Counted from the stretch's first letter, positions 49,994-59,678 are shown. The stretch is 64,000 nt of DNA from Paractinoplanes polyasparticus (GCF_019710575.1 NZ_JAHWFK010000027.1:62001-126000), one strand, 5' to 3'. Notes: a model not told the origin generated them from the letters alone. Program-made: numbers and translations.

Positions 49994-51538
49994 GTGACCG
50001 AGTACTCGCAGAGCAGCATGCGTGGCTACGGTCCCTTCCCGGAGGGTGCCGAGCCGACCGCCCCGTTCGGCGCCCAACAGCCGGTCGAGCCTCAGGTGAC
50101 GGGAGCCGTGGACGGCGGCCCGACGGCCGGCAACCTGGGCCAGCCGAGCGCTTCGCATCCGCCTTCGTCTGCTGTTCCGGCTCCCGCGAGCGGCGTCCCG
50201 GTCCAGGCGACTGGAGCGATGGACAGCCAGGCCGCCCATGCGGATAACGACCCAACGGCCGGCAACCCGCCTGAACCGAGCGCCCCACATCCACCGTCGG
50301 GCTCTGATCACGGGCCTGTGAGTGGTGTTGGGAATCAGTCGGGCCCTGGTCAGGCGTCTGTGAGTGGTGTTGGGAATCAGTCGGGCCCTGGTCCGGCGCC
50401 TGTGAGTGGTGTTGGGAATCAGTCGGGCCCTGGTCCGGCGCCTGTGAGTGGTGTTGCGAATCAGTCCGGCCCCGGTCCGGCGCCTGCGAGCGGCGTCCAG
50501 CACCAATCAGACCCCGGCCCTGCTCCTGCGAGCGGCGCACCGCATCCAGCCGGCGGTAACCCAACCGGTGCCCCGCAGCAGGGCAGCGATCCGTACCCGG
50601 TCGTTGGCCCGCAGCAGAGTGGCGACCCGTATCCCACCGGCGGCCCCCAGCCCGGCGGCGATCCGTATCGGGATGGCAACGCAGGACGGCCCACGAGCAG
50701 CGGCGCCCCGCATCCGACGAGTGGCCACCCGTACCCGGGCACCCCGCCGAGCCCGGCCTATCCGACCAGCGGCTCCGGCTACGGCCCGTTCCAGGGCACG
50801 CCCGACCCGTTCGGCGGGAAGCAGGAAGGCTGGACCGACGCCCCGTACGGTTTCGCCGCACCTCCGGGGCGGCGGATCGAGCCGTCGCCACCCCCGCAGC
50901 GCAGCCGCCTCATGGTCGGGTTGCTGGCCGGCCTGGTCGCGGGGCTGTTGCTTTTCGGCGCCGGCGGCTATTTCGCCGGCCGTGCCACCGCGCCCGGGGC
51001 CGGCGGCCCGAGCGCACCTGTCCCTGGCGGCGCCCTCGGCGTCTTCGAGCGGAACCAGGTCGCCGTCAACCAGCCCGACTTCGCCGGCACCGGGCTGACC
51101 GCCCTGGCCGAGGGCTGGCTTCCTTACCTGTCGACCTGTTCGCGGAGCGGATCGCCGGGTGGGCCCAAGCTCAACGGCGGCGAGAAGGTACGCGTCCGCT
51201 GCACGCTCGACGGCATGAGCGCGATCTTCGTGGAGTACGAGTCGCTCGCCGAGCGGGACAAGGCGCGGGTCAAGGCTCTCGGCCAGGCCGTCGACGCCCG
51301 CACGCTCACTCCGGGGGTCGCCCCGGCGGCGGAGCGGGCCACTCCTTCGGGCCGGACCACCGGCAACTACCTGGAGTACGCATACCGTCTCACTGAGGGT
51401 GGCACTACCCGGACCGTGAGCGGCATGTGGTGGGACGACGCCCGGACCCCGGTCGCCGGCTATCTGCTGGCGTACTGGAAGGAGGGCCTCGGTGAGAAGT
51501 GGGAGCCGATGCGCGATCTCTGGTCCCGGTACGCCTGA
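49994..51538 (+). CDS. Repeat-rich membrane-anchored protein of unknown function
   Basis: The 514-residue protein has a Pro/Gly/Ser-rich cytoplasmic region (about 1-300) with five 14-residue repeats (consensus VSGVGNQSGPGPAP), one membrane helix (about 310-330, LMVGLLAGLVAGLLLFGAGGYFAG) and an extracellular domain (about 350-514, YLSTCSRSG, VRCTLDGMSAIFVEYES, WDDARTPVAGYLLAYWKEGLGEKW) with two cysteines. GTG 49994 follows TAACGT by nine bases. The layout resembles membrane-anchored stress or surface proteins; I do not recognise a named family. Confidence 0.75.
   Translation: MTEYSQSSMRGYGPFPEGAEPTAPFGAQQPVEPQVTGAVDGGPTAGNLGQPSASHPPSSAVPAPASGVPVQATGAMDSQAAHADNDPTAGNPPEPSAPHPPSGSDHGPVSGVGNQSGPGQASVSGVGNQSGPGPAPVSGVGNQSGPGPAPVSGVANQSGPGPAPASGVQHQSDPGPAPASGAPHPAGGNPTGAPQQGSDPYPVVGPQQSGDPYPTGGPQPGGDPYRDGNAGRPTSSGAPHPTSGHPYPGTPPSPAYPTSGSGYGPFQGTPDPFGGKQEGWTDAPYGFAAPPGRRIEPSPPPQRSRLMVGLLAGLVAGLLLFGAGGYFAGRATAPGAGGPSAPVPGGALGVFERNQVAVNQPDFAGTGLTALAEGWLPYLSTCSRSGSPGGPKLNGGEKVRVRCTLDGMSAIFVEYESLAERDKARVKALGQAVDARTLTPGVAPAAERATPSGRTTGNYLEYAYRLTEGGTTRTVSGMWWDDARTPVAGYLLAYWKEGLGEKWEPMRDLWSRYA
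50318..50527 (+). repeat. Five 42-bp tandem repeats inside a coding region
   Basis: Units start at 50318, 50360, 50402 and 50444 and are nearly identical (opening GTGAGTGGTGTTGGGAATCA); a diverged fifth runs from 50486. Near identity at the DNA level, in sequence with lower GC than its surroundings, points to recent expansion. Confidence 0.92.
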
Positions 51539-51614
51539 ATTGCCCACTGGTGTCGTGAGCTGGGGGTAAGCGAGTCTGTGCCCTAAGTCCCATCCGCTGC
51601 CGAATCATGGAACC

Positions 51615-51644
51615 TTGACCGAAGTGCCACTCGCGACCTAGCCT
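51615..51644 (+). promoter_or_regulatory. Housekeeping-type promoter of rny with long leader
   Basis: TTGACC (51615-51620), 18 bases, TAGCCT (51639-51644). The predicted start near 51651 leaves a leader of about 268 bases before the rny ATG. The 380-base gap (51539-51918) has lower GC in its first half and no convincing gene. Confidence 0.6.
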
Positions 51645-51918
51645 CGCGTTACACAAGGTTTGTTCGACCATCGCATGCAACAGCCACAACATAGAACCGG
51701 TTACATTACGGCATCACTTCGGGCCCCGAGCGGGTCTTGATAAACGCCTCGGCACGTGGACCGCAAGGGCCGAGGGTCTGTCATAGCGCGGTCGGCTCCA
51801 CGCATCCCTGCGGTGCCGTGGTCCGATGACGCACGCGGTCGTCTTGCCATGGTCGGGCATCCCGCAAATGGTCCGTGCGTGCTCCGGCGCGCCGGGCGGC
51901 GAAGGGAGACGCGGCGAG

Positions 51919-53700
51919 ATGACCGCCCTGGTTTGGGTACTGGTGGTGGCGTTCGTCGTCCTGGCCGCCCTCGTGGTGACCGGCCTGGTGCTCGGCGCCC
52001 GTGCCCTGCGCCGGCTCCAGTCGCGCGGCGGCTCCCCGGTGCCGGATCAGGCCGTCGACGACGCCCTGGCCAAGGTCGAGGACGCGAATGCCAAGGTCGA
52101 GGACGCCAACGCCAAGGTCGAGGACGCGAACGCGAAGGTCGACAACGCCAACGCCAAGGCCGCGTCCGTCCGGGCCGAGGCCGCCGCGGCCAAGGCCGAA
52201 GCCAGTTCCGCCCGCGCCGAGGCGCGCCGCGTGCTCGAGGCCGCCCACAGCGAGGCCGACACGATCCTCGAGCACGCCCACCGCCAGGCCGAGGCCGACG
52301 CCGAGCAGGTCCGCACGGCCGCCCGCCGCCAGGGTGAGCGCGAGGTCGCCCTGCTCAACACGACCGCGAAGGAGCAGGCGGCCGAGGTCGAGCGCCGCGC
52401 CGCCCGCATCGACGAGCGCGAGCGCCTGCACGCCGAAGAGGTGGAGCGCCTGGTCGAGCGGGAGCGCCGCCTGGCCGCCATGGACGCCGACCTGGTCACC
52501 CGCGAGTCGGCCCTGGCCGCACGCGAGTCGGAGCTGGCCGTCGCCGAACAGGCGAAGCGCCGCGAACTCGAGCGGATCGCCGAGCTGACGGCCGACGCGG
52601 CCCGCACCGAGCTGGTCGAGAGCATCGAGGCCCAGGCCAAGCGCGAGGCGGCCATCCTCGTACGGGACATCGAGAACGACGCCAAGAACACGGCTGACAG
52701 CCGGGCGCGCCGCATCGTGGTCGACGCCATCCAGCGCATCGCCAGCGAGCAGACCGCCGAGAGCGTGGTCAGCGTGCTGCACCTGCCCAGTGACGAGATG
52801 AAGGGCCGGATCATCGGCCGTGAGGGCCGCAACATCCGGGCGTTCGAGTCGGTGACCGGGGTCAACCTGATCATCGACGACACCCCGGAGGCGGTGCTGC
52901 TCTCGTGCTTCGACCCGGTGCGCCGCGAGGTGGGCCGGCTGACCCTCGAGAAGCTGGTGCTGGACGGGCGCATCCACCCGCACCGCATCGAGGAGGTCTT
53001 CGAGAGCGCCAAGGGCGAGGTCGAGCAGCTCTGCGACCGGGCCGCCGAGGAGGCTCTGGTCGACGTCGGCATCACCGACCTGCACCCCGAGCTGGCCAAG
53101 CTGCTGGGCCGCCTGCGCTACCGCACCAGCTACGGTCAGAACGTCCTCAAGCACCTCGTCGAGACCGCCCACATCGCCGGCATCATGGCCGCCGAGCTGG
53201 GGCTGGACGTGCCGTCGATGAAGCGGGCGGCGTTCCTGCACGACATCGGCAAGGCGCTCACCCACGAGGTCGAGGGCAGCCACGCCTTGATCGGCGCCGA
53301 TCTGGCCCGCAAGTACGGCGAGAGTGACGACGTCGTGCACGCGATCGAGGCGCACCACAACGAGGTGCAGCCGCAGACCATCGAGGCGGTGCTGACCCAG
53401 GCCGCGGACGCCTGTTCGGGCGGCCGGCCCGGCGCGCGGCGGGAGAGCCTCGAGGCGTACGTCAAGAGGCTGGAGCGCATCGAGGAGATCGCCGCCGGCA
53501 AGGTGGGCGTCGAGAAGGTCTTCGCGATGCAGGCCGGGCGCGAGATCAGGGTCATGGTGCGCCCGGACGACATCGACGACATCGGCGCCGCGGTGCTGGC
53601 CCGCGACGTCGCCAAGCAGATCGAGGAAGAGCTGACCTATCCGGGGCAGATCCGGGTCACGGTCGTCCGGGAATCACGCGTCACCGAGCTCGCTCGTTAG
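51919..53700 (+). CDS. rny: Ribonuclease Y
   Basis: The 593-residue endoribonuclease is membrane-anchored by one N-terminal helix (about 3-27), followed by a very long coiled coil (about 45-260), a KH RNA-binding domain (GRIIGREGRNIRAFESVTGVNLIIDDTPE, about 295-325) and an HD domain with HIAGIMAAELG, FLHDIGKAL and AIEAHHNE. It starts bulk mRNA decay. The ATG at 51919 begins the membrane helix and has GGGAGACG upstream. The coiled coil contains four AKVEDAN heptads. The recA-recX-rny order is common in actinobacteria. Confidence 0.95.
   Translation: MTALVWVLVVAFVVLAALVVTGLVLGARALRRLQSRGGSPVPDQAVDDALAKVEDANAKVEDANAKVEDANAKVDNANAKAASVRAEAAAAKAEASSARAEARRVLEAAHSEADTILEHAHRQAEADAEQVRTAARRQGEREVALLNTTAKEQAAEVERRAARIDERERLHAEEVERLVERERRLAAMDADLVTRESALAARESELAVAEQAKRRELERIAELTADAARTELVESIEAQAKREAAILVRDIENDAKNTADSRARRIVVDAIQRIASEQTAESVVSVLHLPSDEMKGRIIGREGRNIRAFESVTGVNLIIDDTPEAVLLSCFDPVRREVGRLTLEKLVLDGRIHPHRIEEVFESAKGEVEQLCDRAAEEALVDVGITDLHPELAKLLGRLRYRTSYGQNVLKHLVETAHIAGIMAAELGLDVPSMKRAAFLHDIGKALTHEVEGSHALIGADLARKYGESDDVVHAIEAHHNEVQPQTIEAVLTQAADACSGGRPGARRESLEAYVKRLERIEEIAAGKVGVEKVFAMQAGREIRVMVRPDDIDDIGAAVLARDVAKQIEEELTYPGQIRVTVVRESRVTELAR
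52069..52152 (+). repeat. Four 21-bp repeats encoding AKVEDAN heptads
   Basis: Units start at 52069, 52090, 52111 and 52132. The 21-bp period equals one coiled-coil heptad, so gains or losses change coiled-coil length without breaking register. Confidence 0.9.
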
Positions 53701-54186
53701 CCCCAGCTGCTCGCGCAGGATGTCGGCGTGGCCGCAGTGCTGGGCCAGCTCGCGCAGCATGTGCAGGTAGACCCAGCGCAGCGGGATCGGCCCGCGCCGG
53801 TTGCCCGGCAGCTTGTCATCGAGGCCCAGGGACGAGACCGCCTGCCGGGACGAGGCGACGGCGGCCAGATAGGCGGCTCGAATCGAGGCGATGCTGTCGG
53901 AATCGTCGAGAATGAACGACTCATCCGGGTCGAGTGGAATGCCGATGTCGGCCCGGGAACGTCCGGTGACGGCCTCGTCGAACCACACCTTCTCGACGAA
54001 GGTCACGTGCTTGACCAGACCCAGCAGGGTCGTGCGGGACGGCACGAGCGACCGCCGCACCTGCTCCTCGGTCAGATCGTCGAGGCAGTCGTGCAGGGCC
54101 CGGCGATGCTCGTCGAGGAAGGCCTCGAACTGGACCCGTTCCGGCTGGTTGATGACGTCGTCCGCGGAGATCATGCGGAAAAGCAT
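53674..54186 (-). CDS. DinB/DUF664-family protein
   Basis: The 170-residue protein is a DinB-like four-helix bundle: ERVQFEAFLDEHRRALHDCLDDLTEEQVRRSLVPSRTTLLGLVKHVTFVEKVW in part, ending LRWVYLHMLRELAQHCGHADILREQ. His residues in KHV and HCGH form the usual metal site. Such proteins are thiol- or bacillithiol/mycothiol-dependent enzymes or unknown. An ATG at 54174 is an alternative start. The end overlaps rny by 27 bases. Confidence 0.88.
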   Translation of the reverse strand: MLFRMISADDVINQPERVQFEAFLDEHRRALHDCLDDLTEEQVRRSLVPSRTTLLGLVKHVTFVEKVWFDEAVTGRSRADIGIPLDPDESFILDDSDSIASIRAAYLAAVASSRQAVSSLGLDDKLPGNRRGPIPLRWVYLHMLRELAQHCGHADILREQLGLTSELGDA

Positions 54187-54192
54187 GTCAAG

Positions 54193-54226
54193 CGTGGTGG
54201 CCCCGGTTCAACCCGGGGCCACCACG
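54193..54226 (-). terminator. Terminator of the glu operon
   Basis: CGTGGTGGCCCCGG (54193-54206) pairs perfectly with CCGGGGCCACCACG (54213-54226) around a six-base loop, directly after the gluD stop codon. Confidence 0.85.
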
Positions 54227-54227
54227 G

Positions 54228-55115
54228 CTAAGCTCCGCCGCCGCCACCGAGGCCGGGCTCGATGGTCGCCTGCTGCGTCGCGGCGCCGGCAGCCCGGGGG
54301 GCACGGCCCTTGCGGCGGGTGCGCCGGCTCAGCCAGCCCGCGACGCCGGTCAGGATGGAGTTGACGATGATGTAGATCGCCGCGGCCACGATCGCGGCCT
54401 GCAGCACGTTTCCGTAGTTGGCGGAGAGGTTGTTGACACCGAGCTGCAGCAACTCGCTGTACGAGATGATGTAGCCCAGCGCGGTGTCCTTGACCAGCAC
54501 GACGAGCTGGCTGACGATCACCGGCAGCATGGCCCGGGCGGCCTGCGGGATGAGGATGTGGGTCATCACCTGGCTCTTGCGCATGCCGACCGCGTACGCC
54601 GCCTCGCTCTGCCCCCGCGGCACCGAGTAGACGCCGGCCCGGAAGGCCTCGGCCAGCACCGACCCGTTGTAGAGCGTCAGGCCCAGGACCACGGCCCAGA
54701 AGATCGACATCGGCTGCTCGGTGATGAACGGCACCCCGAAGAAGATGAAGAACATCAGCAGCAGCAGGGGCACGGCCCGGAAGAACTCGACGATCGCGCC
54801 GGCCGGCAGGCGGACCCACCAGTGGTCGGAGAGTCGTCCGACGGCGAAGAGCACGCCGAAGACCAGTGAGAGGACCATCGCGACGGCGGCCGCCTGAAGC
54901 GTGCCCTGCAGGCCCGGCAGGATGTAATCGGTCCAGGTGCTGCCGTAGGTGAACGGCTTCCAGAGGGAGCCGGCCCACTGGCCCTTCTCGTCGAAGCGCG
55001 AATAGATCCAGTAGAGCAGCCCGAGCACCGCGAGCCCGAACACGATCGTCAGGACGAGGTTGCGCGCCTTGGCCTTGGGCCCCGGGTGGTCGTAAAGGAC
55101 GGCGTCCGTGCTCAT
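54228..55115 (-). CDS. gluD: Glutamate ABC transporter permease GluD
   Basis: The 295-residue permease of the polar amino acid family (HisM type) has five to six membrane segments, the conserved WTDYILPGLQGTLQAAAVAM opening, EFFRAVPLLLLMFF and the EAA loop AEAFRAGVYSVPRGQSEAAYAVGM. A basic tail (RRTRRKGRAPRAAG) ends the protein. Last gene of gluABCD. Confidence 0.93.
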   Translation of the reverse strand: MSTDAVLYDHPGPKAKARNLVLTIVFGLAVLGLLYWIYSRFDEKGQWAGSLWKPFTYGSTWTDYILPGLQGTLQAAAVAMVLSLVFGVLFAVGRLSDHWWVRLPAGAIVEFFRAVPLLLLMFFIFFGVPFITEQPMSIFWAVVLGLTLYNGSVLAEAFRAGVYSVPRGQSEAAYAVGMRKSQVMTHILIPQAARAMLPVIVSQLVVLVKDTALGYIISYSELLQLGVNNLSANYGNVLQAAIVAAAIYIIVNSILTGVAGWLSRRTRRKGRAPRAAGAATQQATIEPGLGGGGGA

Positions 55116-55170
55116 GACGTCTCTCCGCTTCGCTCCGAGCCGACCGGAGCACGAGTGCTGCTGAGCTCTC

Positions 55171-55845
55171 TCACCTCTTCACCGCCAGGCGGTTGGCCAG
55201 CCAGCCGAACCCGTAGCCGGTGGGGATCAGGACGATCGCGAACGTGCCCGCGAAGACGAGGAAGATCGGGATGACCGCGTTGCCGTTCGCGTTGATCAGA
55301 TCCTTCATCGCGTTCGACGACTCCATCAGGCCGATCGTGCCGACGATCGTCGAGTTCTTGCAGAGCGCGATGAGGATGCTGCCCAGCGGCGCGATGACGG
55401 CCCGGCCGGCCTGCGGCAGGACGATGATCGTCAACGTCTGGATGAACGTCATGCCGATCGCGCGGGCCGCCTCGGCCTGACCCGCCGGCACGGTGTTGAT
55501 GCCGGAGCGGATGGCCTCGCAGACGAACGCCGCGGTGTAGACCGACAGGCCGATCACGCCGAGCCAGAAGTTGTTGAGGTCGATGTCGTCGACAACCGAG
55601 AAACCCAGCGTCGAGAACAGACCGAAGTAGCAGAAGAAGATGATCAGCGTGAGCGGCGTGTTCCGGAAGATGTTGACCCAGGCGGTGCCGAAGCCGCGCA
55701 GCACCGGGACCGGCGAGACTCGCATCGCGGCCAGCACGACGCCGAGCACCAGCGCGCCGACGCCGCCGGCCAGCGTCAGCTTGAGGATCCAGAGGAAGCC
55801 GGTTATGTATACGTCCCGGTTCAACGGGTCGGAGAAGACGTCCAT
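55171..55845 (-). CDS. gluC: Glutamate ABC transporter permease GluC
   Basis: The 224-residue permease has the same family layout: GFLWILKLTLAGGVGALVLGVVLA, FGTAWVNIFRNTPLTLIIFFCYFG and the EAA loop CEAIRSGINTVPAGQAEAARAIGMTF. ATG 55845 has AAGG six bases upstream; GTG 55851 is also in frame. It forms the membrane channel with GluD. Confidence 0.93.
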   Translation of the reverse strand: MDVFSDPLNRDVYITGFLWILKLTLAGGVGALVLGVVLAAMRVSPVPVLRGFGTAWVNIFRNTPLTLIIFFCYFGLFSTLGFSVVDDIDLNNFWLGVIGLSVYTAAFVCEAIRSGINTVPAGQAEAARAIGMTFIQTLTIIVLPQAGRAVIAPLGSILIALCKNSTIVGTIGLMESSNAMKDLINANGNAVIPIFLVFAGTFAIVLIPTGYGFGWLANRLAVKR

Positions 55846-55879
55846 CGGCACCTTCGACTAATCGGTGGGACAAAAGGCG

Positions 55880-55905
55880 GGCGGGGCCGGTTGCCCGGCC
55901 CCGCC
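55880..55905 (-). promoter_or_regulatory. Stable hairpin between gluB and gluC
   Basis: GGCGGGGCCGG (55880-55890) pairs with CCGGCCCCGCC (55895-55905), loop TTGC. It follows the gluB stop codon within 14 bases and has no U-tract, so it probably stabilises the gluB mRNA end or partly attenuates transcription into the permease genes. Confidence 0.7.
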
Positions 55906-55918
55906 AACCAAAGAGAGA

Positions 55919-56779
55919 TCAGCTGCAGTTGGTGAGCTTGGAGACGTCGAGCTCCGGCGCCGCCTTGCCGCTCTTGCCCAGCGTGTCGTCCCACGCCTTC
56001 TTGTACGAGCCGTCGGTGGCCGCGGTCTTCAGGATTTCGTTGATCTTGTTGCAGCCGGCGGCGTCGTCCTTCTTGACGCCGATGCCGTACGGCTCCTCGC
56101 TGAACGGCTTGCCGACCACCTTGAACTTGCCCGCGTACTGGTCCTGCGCGGCGTACCCGGCGAGGATGATGTCGTCGGTGGTGACCGCGTCGACATTTCC
56201 GCCGGCCAGGGCCGTCACGCACTTCGAGTACGTGTCGAACTGCTGGAGCTTGGCGTCCTTGTAGTCGCTCTGGATCCGCTTGGCCGGGGTCGAGCCGCTC
56301 ACCGAGCAGACCCGCTTGCCGGCCAGCGACTCGGGGCCGGTGATGGTGGAGGCGGTCGGCACGAGCAGGTCCTGGCCGGCGATGAAGTACGGCCCGCCGA
56401 AGTTGACGACCTTCTTGCGCTCGTCGTTGATCGTGTAGGTCGCGACGACGAGGTCGACCTGACCCTGCTGGATGTAGGGCTCGCGGTTGGCGGAGACGGT
56501 GGTCTTCCACTCGATGCCGCTCTCCGGCACGCCCAGGCCCTTCGCGATGATCTTGCCGATCTCGACGTCGAAGCCGGTGTACGCCGAGCCGGACTGCAGG
56601 CCGAGGCCGGGCTGGTCAGCCTTGACGCCGATGACGAGCTTGCCGCCCGCCGCCTTGCCCTCGATGCCCTTCGCGCCGCCGCTGCCGGAACCGCTGCCGG
56701 CGTCGTCGCCGCCGCACGCGGCCACGGCCAGCGCCATGGTGAGCGCTCCGAGCGTGGCTGCCAATCGGGTGATGCGCAT
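55919..56779 (-). CDS. gluB: Glutamate-binding lipoprotein GluB
   Basis: The 286-residue solute-binding protein has a lipoprotein signal peptide with lipobox AVAACGGDD, then a Gly/Ser linker and a family 3 binding domain (KLVIGVKADQPGLGLQS, TGFDVEIGKIIAKGLG, VDLVVATYTINDERKKVVNFGGPYFIAGQDLLV). It captures glutamate outside the membrane. GGAG precedes the ATG. Confidence 0.95.
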   Translation of the reverse strand: MRITRLAATLGALTMALAVAACGGDDAGSGSGSGGAKGIEGKAAGGKLVIGVKADQPGLGLQSGSAYTGFDVEIGKIIAKGLGVPESGIEWKTTVSANREPYIQQGQVDLVVATYTINDERKKVVNFGGPYFIAGQDLLVPTASTITGPESLAGKRVCSVSGSTPAKRIQSDYKDAKLQQFDTYSKCVTALAGGNVDAVTTDDIILAGYAAQDQYAGKFKVVGKPFSEEPYGIGVKKDDAAGCNKINEILKTAATDGSYKKAWDDTLGKSGKAAPELDVSKLTNCS

Positions 56780-56870
56780 GATGTCGCTCCTCGAGTGTCG
56801 TTCGTGTGTCTTATGGACTCAATTGAGGCTGGTCACGGCGGCCCGAAGGCCGATCAGTCGCGATCCGGTC

Positions 56871-57614
<744 letters not shown>

Positions 57615-57746
57615 TGCTGGACCACCGTCCCTGTTCTGGCGGATCACCCGGATGGGCACACTCTATGTGGGCCCTTGTATCGGTTCACACCGAGAATGGT
57701 CACGGAGCGGTAACACAGCGAGTGTGAAGAGAGGGCATTGTCCACC

Positions 57747-58154
57747 ATGTTCGGTATGGCTGACATGGATCCGACAGGCGGCCTTTGGAACTGGGCGGCC
57801 GCATCGTCCCTTCCCGCTGATCGGGTCCACGGCGCGCTCGCCGGCGCCCTGGAGCGCACGGTCGGGCCCCTCGAGGCGAAAACGGGCGTTCTCTGCGACG
57901 TCTATCACGTCGGCGGTGATTTCCCGACGGTCATCGATGTCTATCTGGCGCCGGAGAGCATCGCCGAGGCCACCGCGGCCAGCGCCGTCGCGGTCCGGCT
58001 GGGTGTCGAGATCATCCTTCCGGACGACTCGCTCGACCCGGGCGGGTTCGTTCTCGCCGCGCCGGACGGCAGCCTGACCGAGGTGCTCCTCGATGAGGTG
58101 GAGACCGACGCCGGCCCCGAGAGGCGTCTCCGGCGCGACCGTCCGGCGGCCTGA
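57747..58154 (+). CDS. Small protein of unknown function upstream of miaB
   Basis: The 135-residue protein is not recognised. It reads as a compact alpha/beta protein (WNWAAASSLPADRVHGALAGALERTVG, VLCDVYHVGGDFPTVIDVYLAPE, GVEIILPDDSLDPGGFVLAAPDG). An ATG at 57756 is also possible. It ends 21 bases before miaB and is divergent from gluA. It may be cotranscribed with miaB. Confidence 0.65.
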   Translation: MFGMADMDPTGGLWNWAAASSLPADRVHGALAGALERTVGPLEAKTGVLCDVYHVGGDFPTVIDVYLAPESIAEATAASAVAVRLGVEIILPDDSLDPGGFVLAAPDGSLTEVLLDEVETDAGPERRLRRDRPAA

Positions 58155-58175
58155 AGCGTAGGCTGGTCAATCGCC

Positions 58176-59678
58176 ATGACTACCGAAACGCAGAGCCCCA
58201 TCGAAACGCCGAGCGCCGCCCGCACGTACGACGTGCGCACGTACGGCTGCCAGATGAACGTGCACGACAGCGAGCGCATCTCCGGTCTGATGGAGGATGC
58301 GGGGTATGTGCGGGCCGCCGATCCCGAGGCGGCCGATGTCGTGGTGTTCAACACCTGCGCCGTTCGCGAGAACGCCGACAACCGCCTCTACGGCAACCTC
58401 GGCCACCTGCGCCCCACCAAGGTGAAGAACCCCGACATGCAGATCGCCGTCGGCGGCTGCCTGGCGCAGAAGGACCGCGGCGACATCGTCAAGAAGGCGC
58501 CCTGGGTCGACGTCGTCTTCGGCACCCACAACATCGGCTCGCTGCCCGCGCTGCTCGAACGCGCCCGGCACAATCAGGAGGCCGAGGTCGAGATCCTCGA
58601 GTCGCTCGAGGTCTTCCCGTCGACGCTGCCGACCAAGCGGGAATCGACGTACGCGGGCTGGGTCTCGATCTCCGTCGGCTGCAACAACACCTGCACGTTC
58701 TGCATCGTGCCGTCGCTGCGCGGCAAGGAGAAGGATCGCCGGCCGGGCGAGATCCTGTCCGAGGTCGAGGCGCTGGTCGCCGAGGGCGTCCTCGAGGTCA
58801 CGCTGCTCGGTCAGAACGTCAACTCGTACGGCGTCGAGTTCGGCGACCGGCTCGCCTTCGGCAAGCTGCTGCGCGCCACCGGCGAGATCGAGGGCCTCGA
58901 GCGGGTGCGTTTCACCAGCCCGCACCCGAAGGACTTCACCGACGACGTGATCGCCGCGATGGCCGAGACGCCGAACGTCTGCCACTCGCTGCACATGCCG
59001 CTGCAGTCCGGCTCCGACCGCGTGCTCAAGGCCATGCGGCGCAGCTACCGGCAGGAGAAATACCTCGGCATCATCGACAAGGTGCGGGCCGCGATGCCCG
59101 ACGCCGCGATCACGACCGACATCATCGTCGGCTTCCCGGGCGAGACCGACGAGGATTTCGAGCAGACGCTCGAGGTCGTGCGCCGGGCCCGTTTCTCCAG
59201 CGCGTTCACGTTCCAGTACTCGAAGCGCCCCGGCACGCCCGCCGCGGTGATGGAGGAGCAGCTGCCCAAGGCCGTCGTTCAGGAACGCTACGTGCGGCTG
59301 ATTAACCTGCTCGAAGAGATCACCTGGGCCGAGAACAAGCGGCTCGTCGGCGAGAAGGTCGAGGTGCTGGTCGCGGTCGGCGAGGGGCGCAAGGACGAGC
59401 GTACGGGCCGGCTGAGCGGCCGGGCCCGGGACGGCCGCCTGGTGCACTTCGCCACCGGCGACCTCGCCCCGCGCCCCGGCGACGTCGTCGAGACCGTGGT
59501 GACGTACGCGGCGCCGCACCACCTGAACGCCGACGGCGCCCCGCTCAGCCACCGTCGCACCCGGGCCGGCGACGCGTTCGAGGCCGGCCGCACCCCGAAG
59601 CTCAAGGGCGTCTCGCTGGGGCTGCCGACGATCGGTGTGCCGGCTCCGCTGCCGGCCACTCAGGGCTGCGCGCTCTGA
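58176..59678 (+). CDS. miaB: tRNA-2-methylthio-N6-isopentenyladenosine synthase MiaB
   Basis: This radical-SAM methylthiotransferase acts on A37 of tRNAs reading U-starting codons. The 500 residues contain TYGCQMNVHDSERI, FNTCAVRENADNR, VGGCLAQKD, the CNNTCTFCIVP cluster, HMPLQSGSDRVLKAMRR, IIVGFPGETDEDF and a TRAM domain. It works after MiaA, encoded 3.5 kb away on the other strand. TAGGCT is a candidate -10, eleven bases before the ATG. The end overlaps the convergent LysR gene by 77 bases. Confidence 0.97.
   Translation: MTTETQSPIETPSAARTYDVRTYGCQMNVHDSERISGLMEDAGYVRAADPEAADVVVFNTCAVRENADNRLYGNLGHLRPTKVKNPDMQIAVGGCLAQKDRGDIVKKAPWVDVVFGTHNIGSLPALLERARHNQEAEVEILESLEVFPSTLPTKRESTYAGWVSISVGCNNTCTFCIVPSLRGKEKDRRPGEILSEVEALVAEGVLEVTLLGQNVNSYGVEFGDRLAFGKLLRATGEIEGLERVRFTSPHPKDFTDDVIAAMAETPNVCHSLHMPLQSGSDRVLKAMRRSYRQEKYLGIIDKVRAAMPDAAITTDIIVGFPGETDEDFEQTLEVVRRARFSSAFTFQYSKRPGTPAAVMEEQLPKAVVQERYVRLINLLEEITWAENKRLVGEKVEVLVAVGEGRKDERTGRLSGRARDGRLVHFATGDLAPRPGDVVETVVTYAAPHHLNADGAPLSHRRTRAGDAFEAGRTPKLKGVSLGLPTIGVPAPLPATQGCAL

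Noticed and set aside
50318..50527. CRISPR array or intergenic repeat
   Set aside because: Repeats are contiguous, 42 bp, and in frame inside a membrane-protein gene.
55870..55885. Another PafBC-type element (TTTTGTCCCAC on the minus strand)
   Set aside because: The base after TTGTC is C rather than A or G, no TANNNT follows at the right distance, and it lies between gluB and gluC.
57738..57746. A DnaA box (TTGTCCACC)
   Set aside because: It has one mismatch at the last position, is single, and overlaps a start codon.
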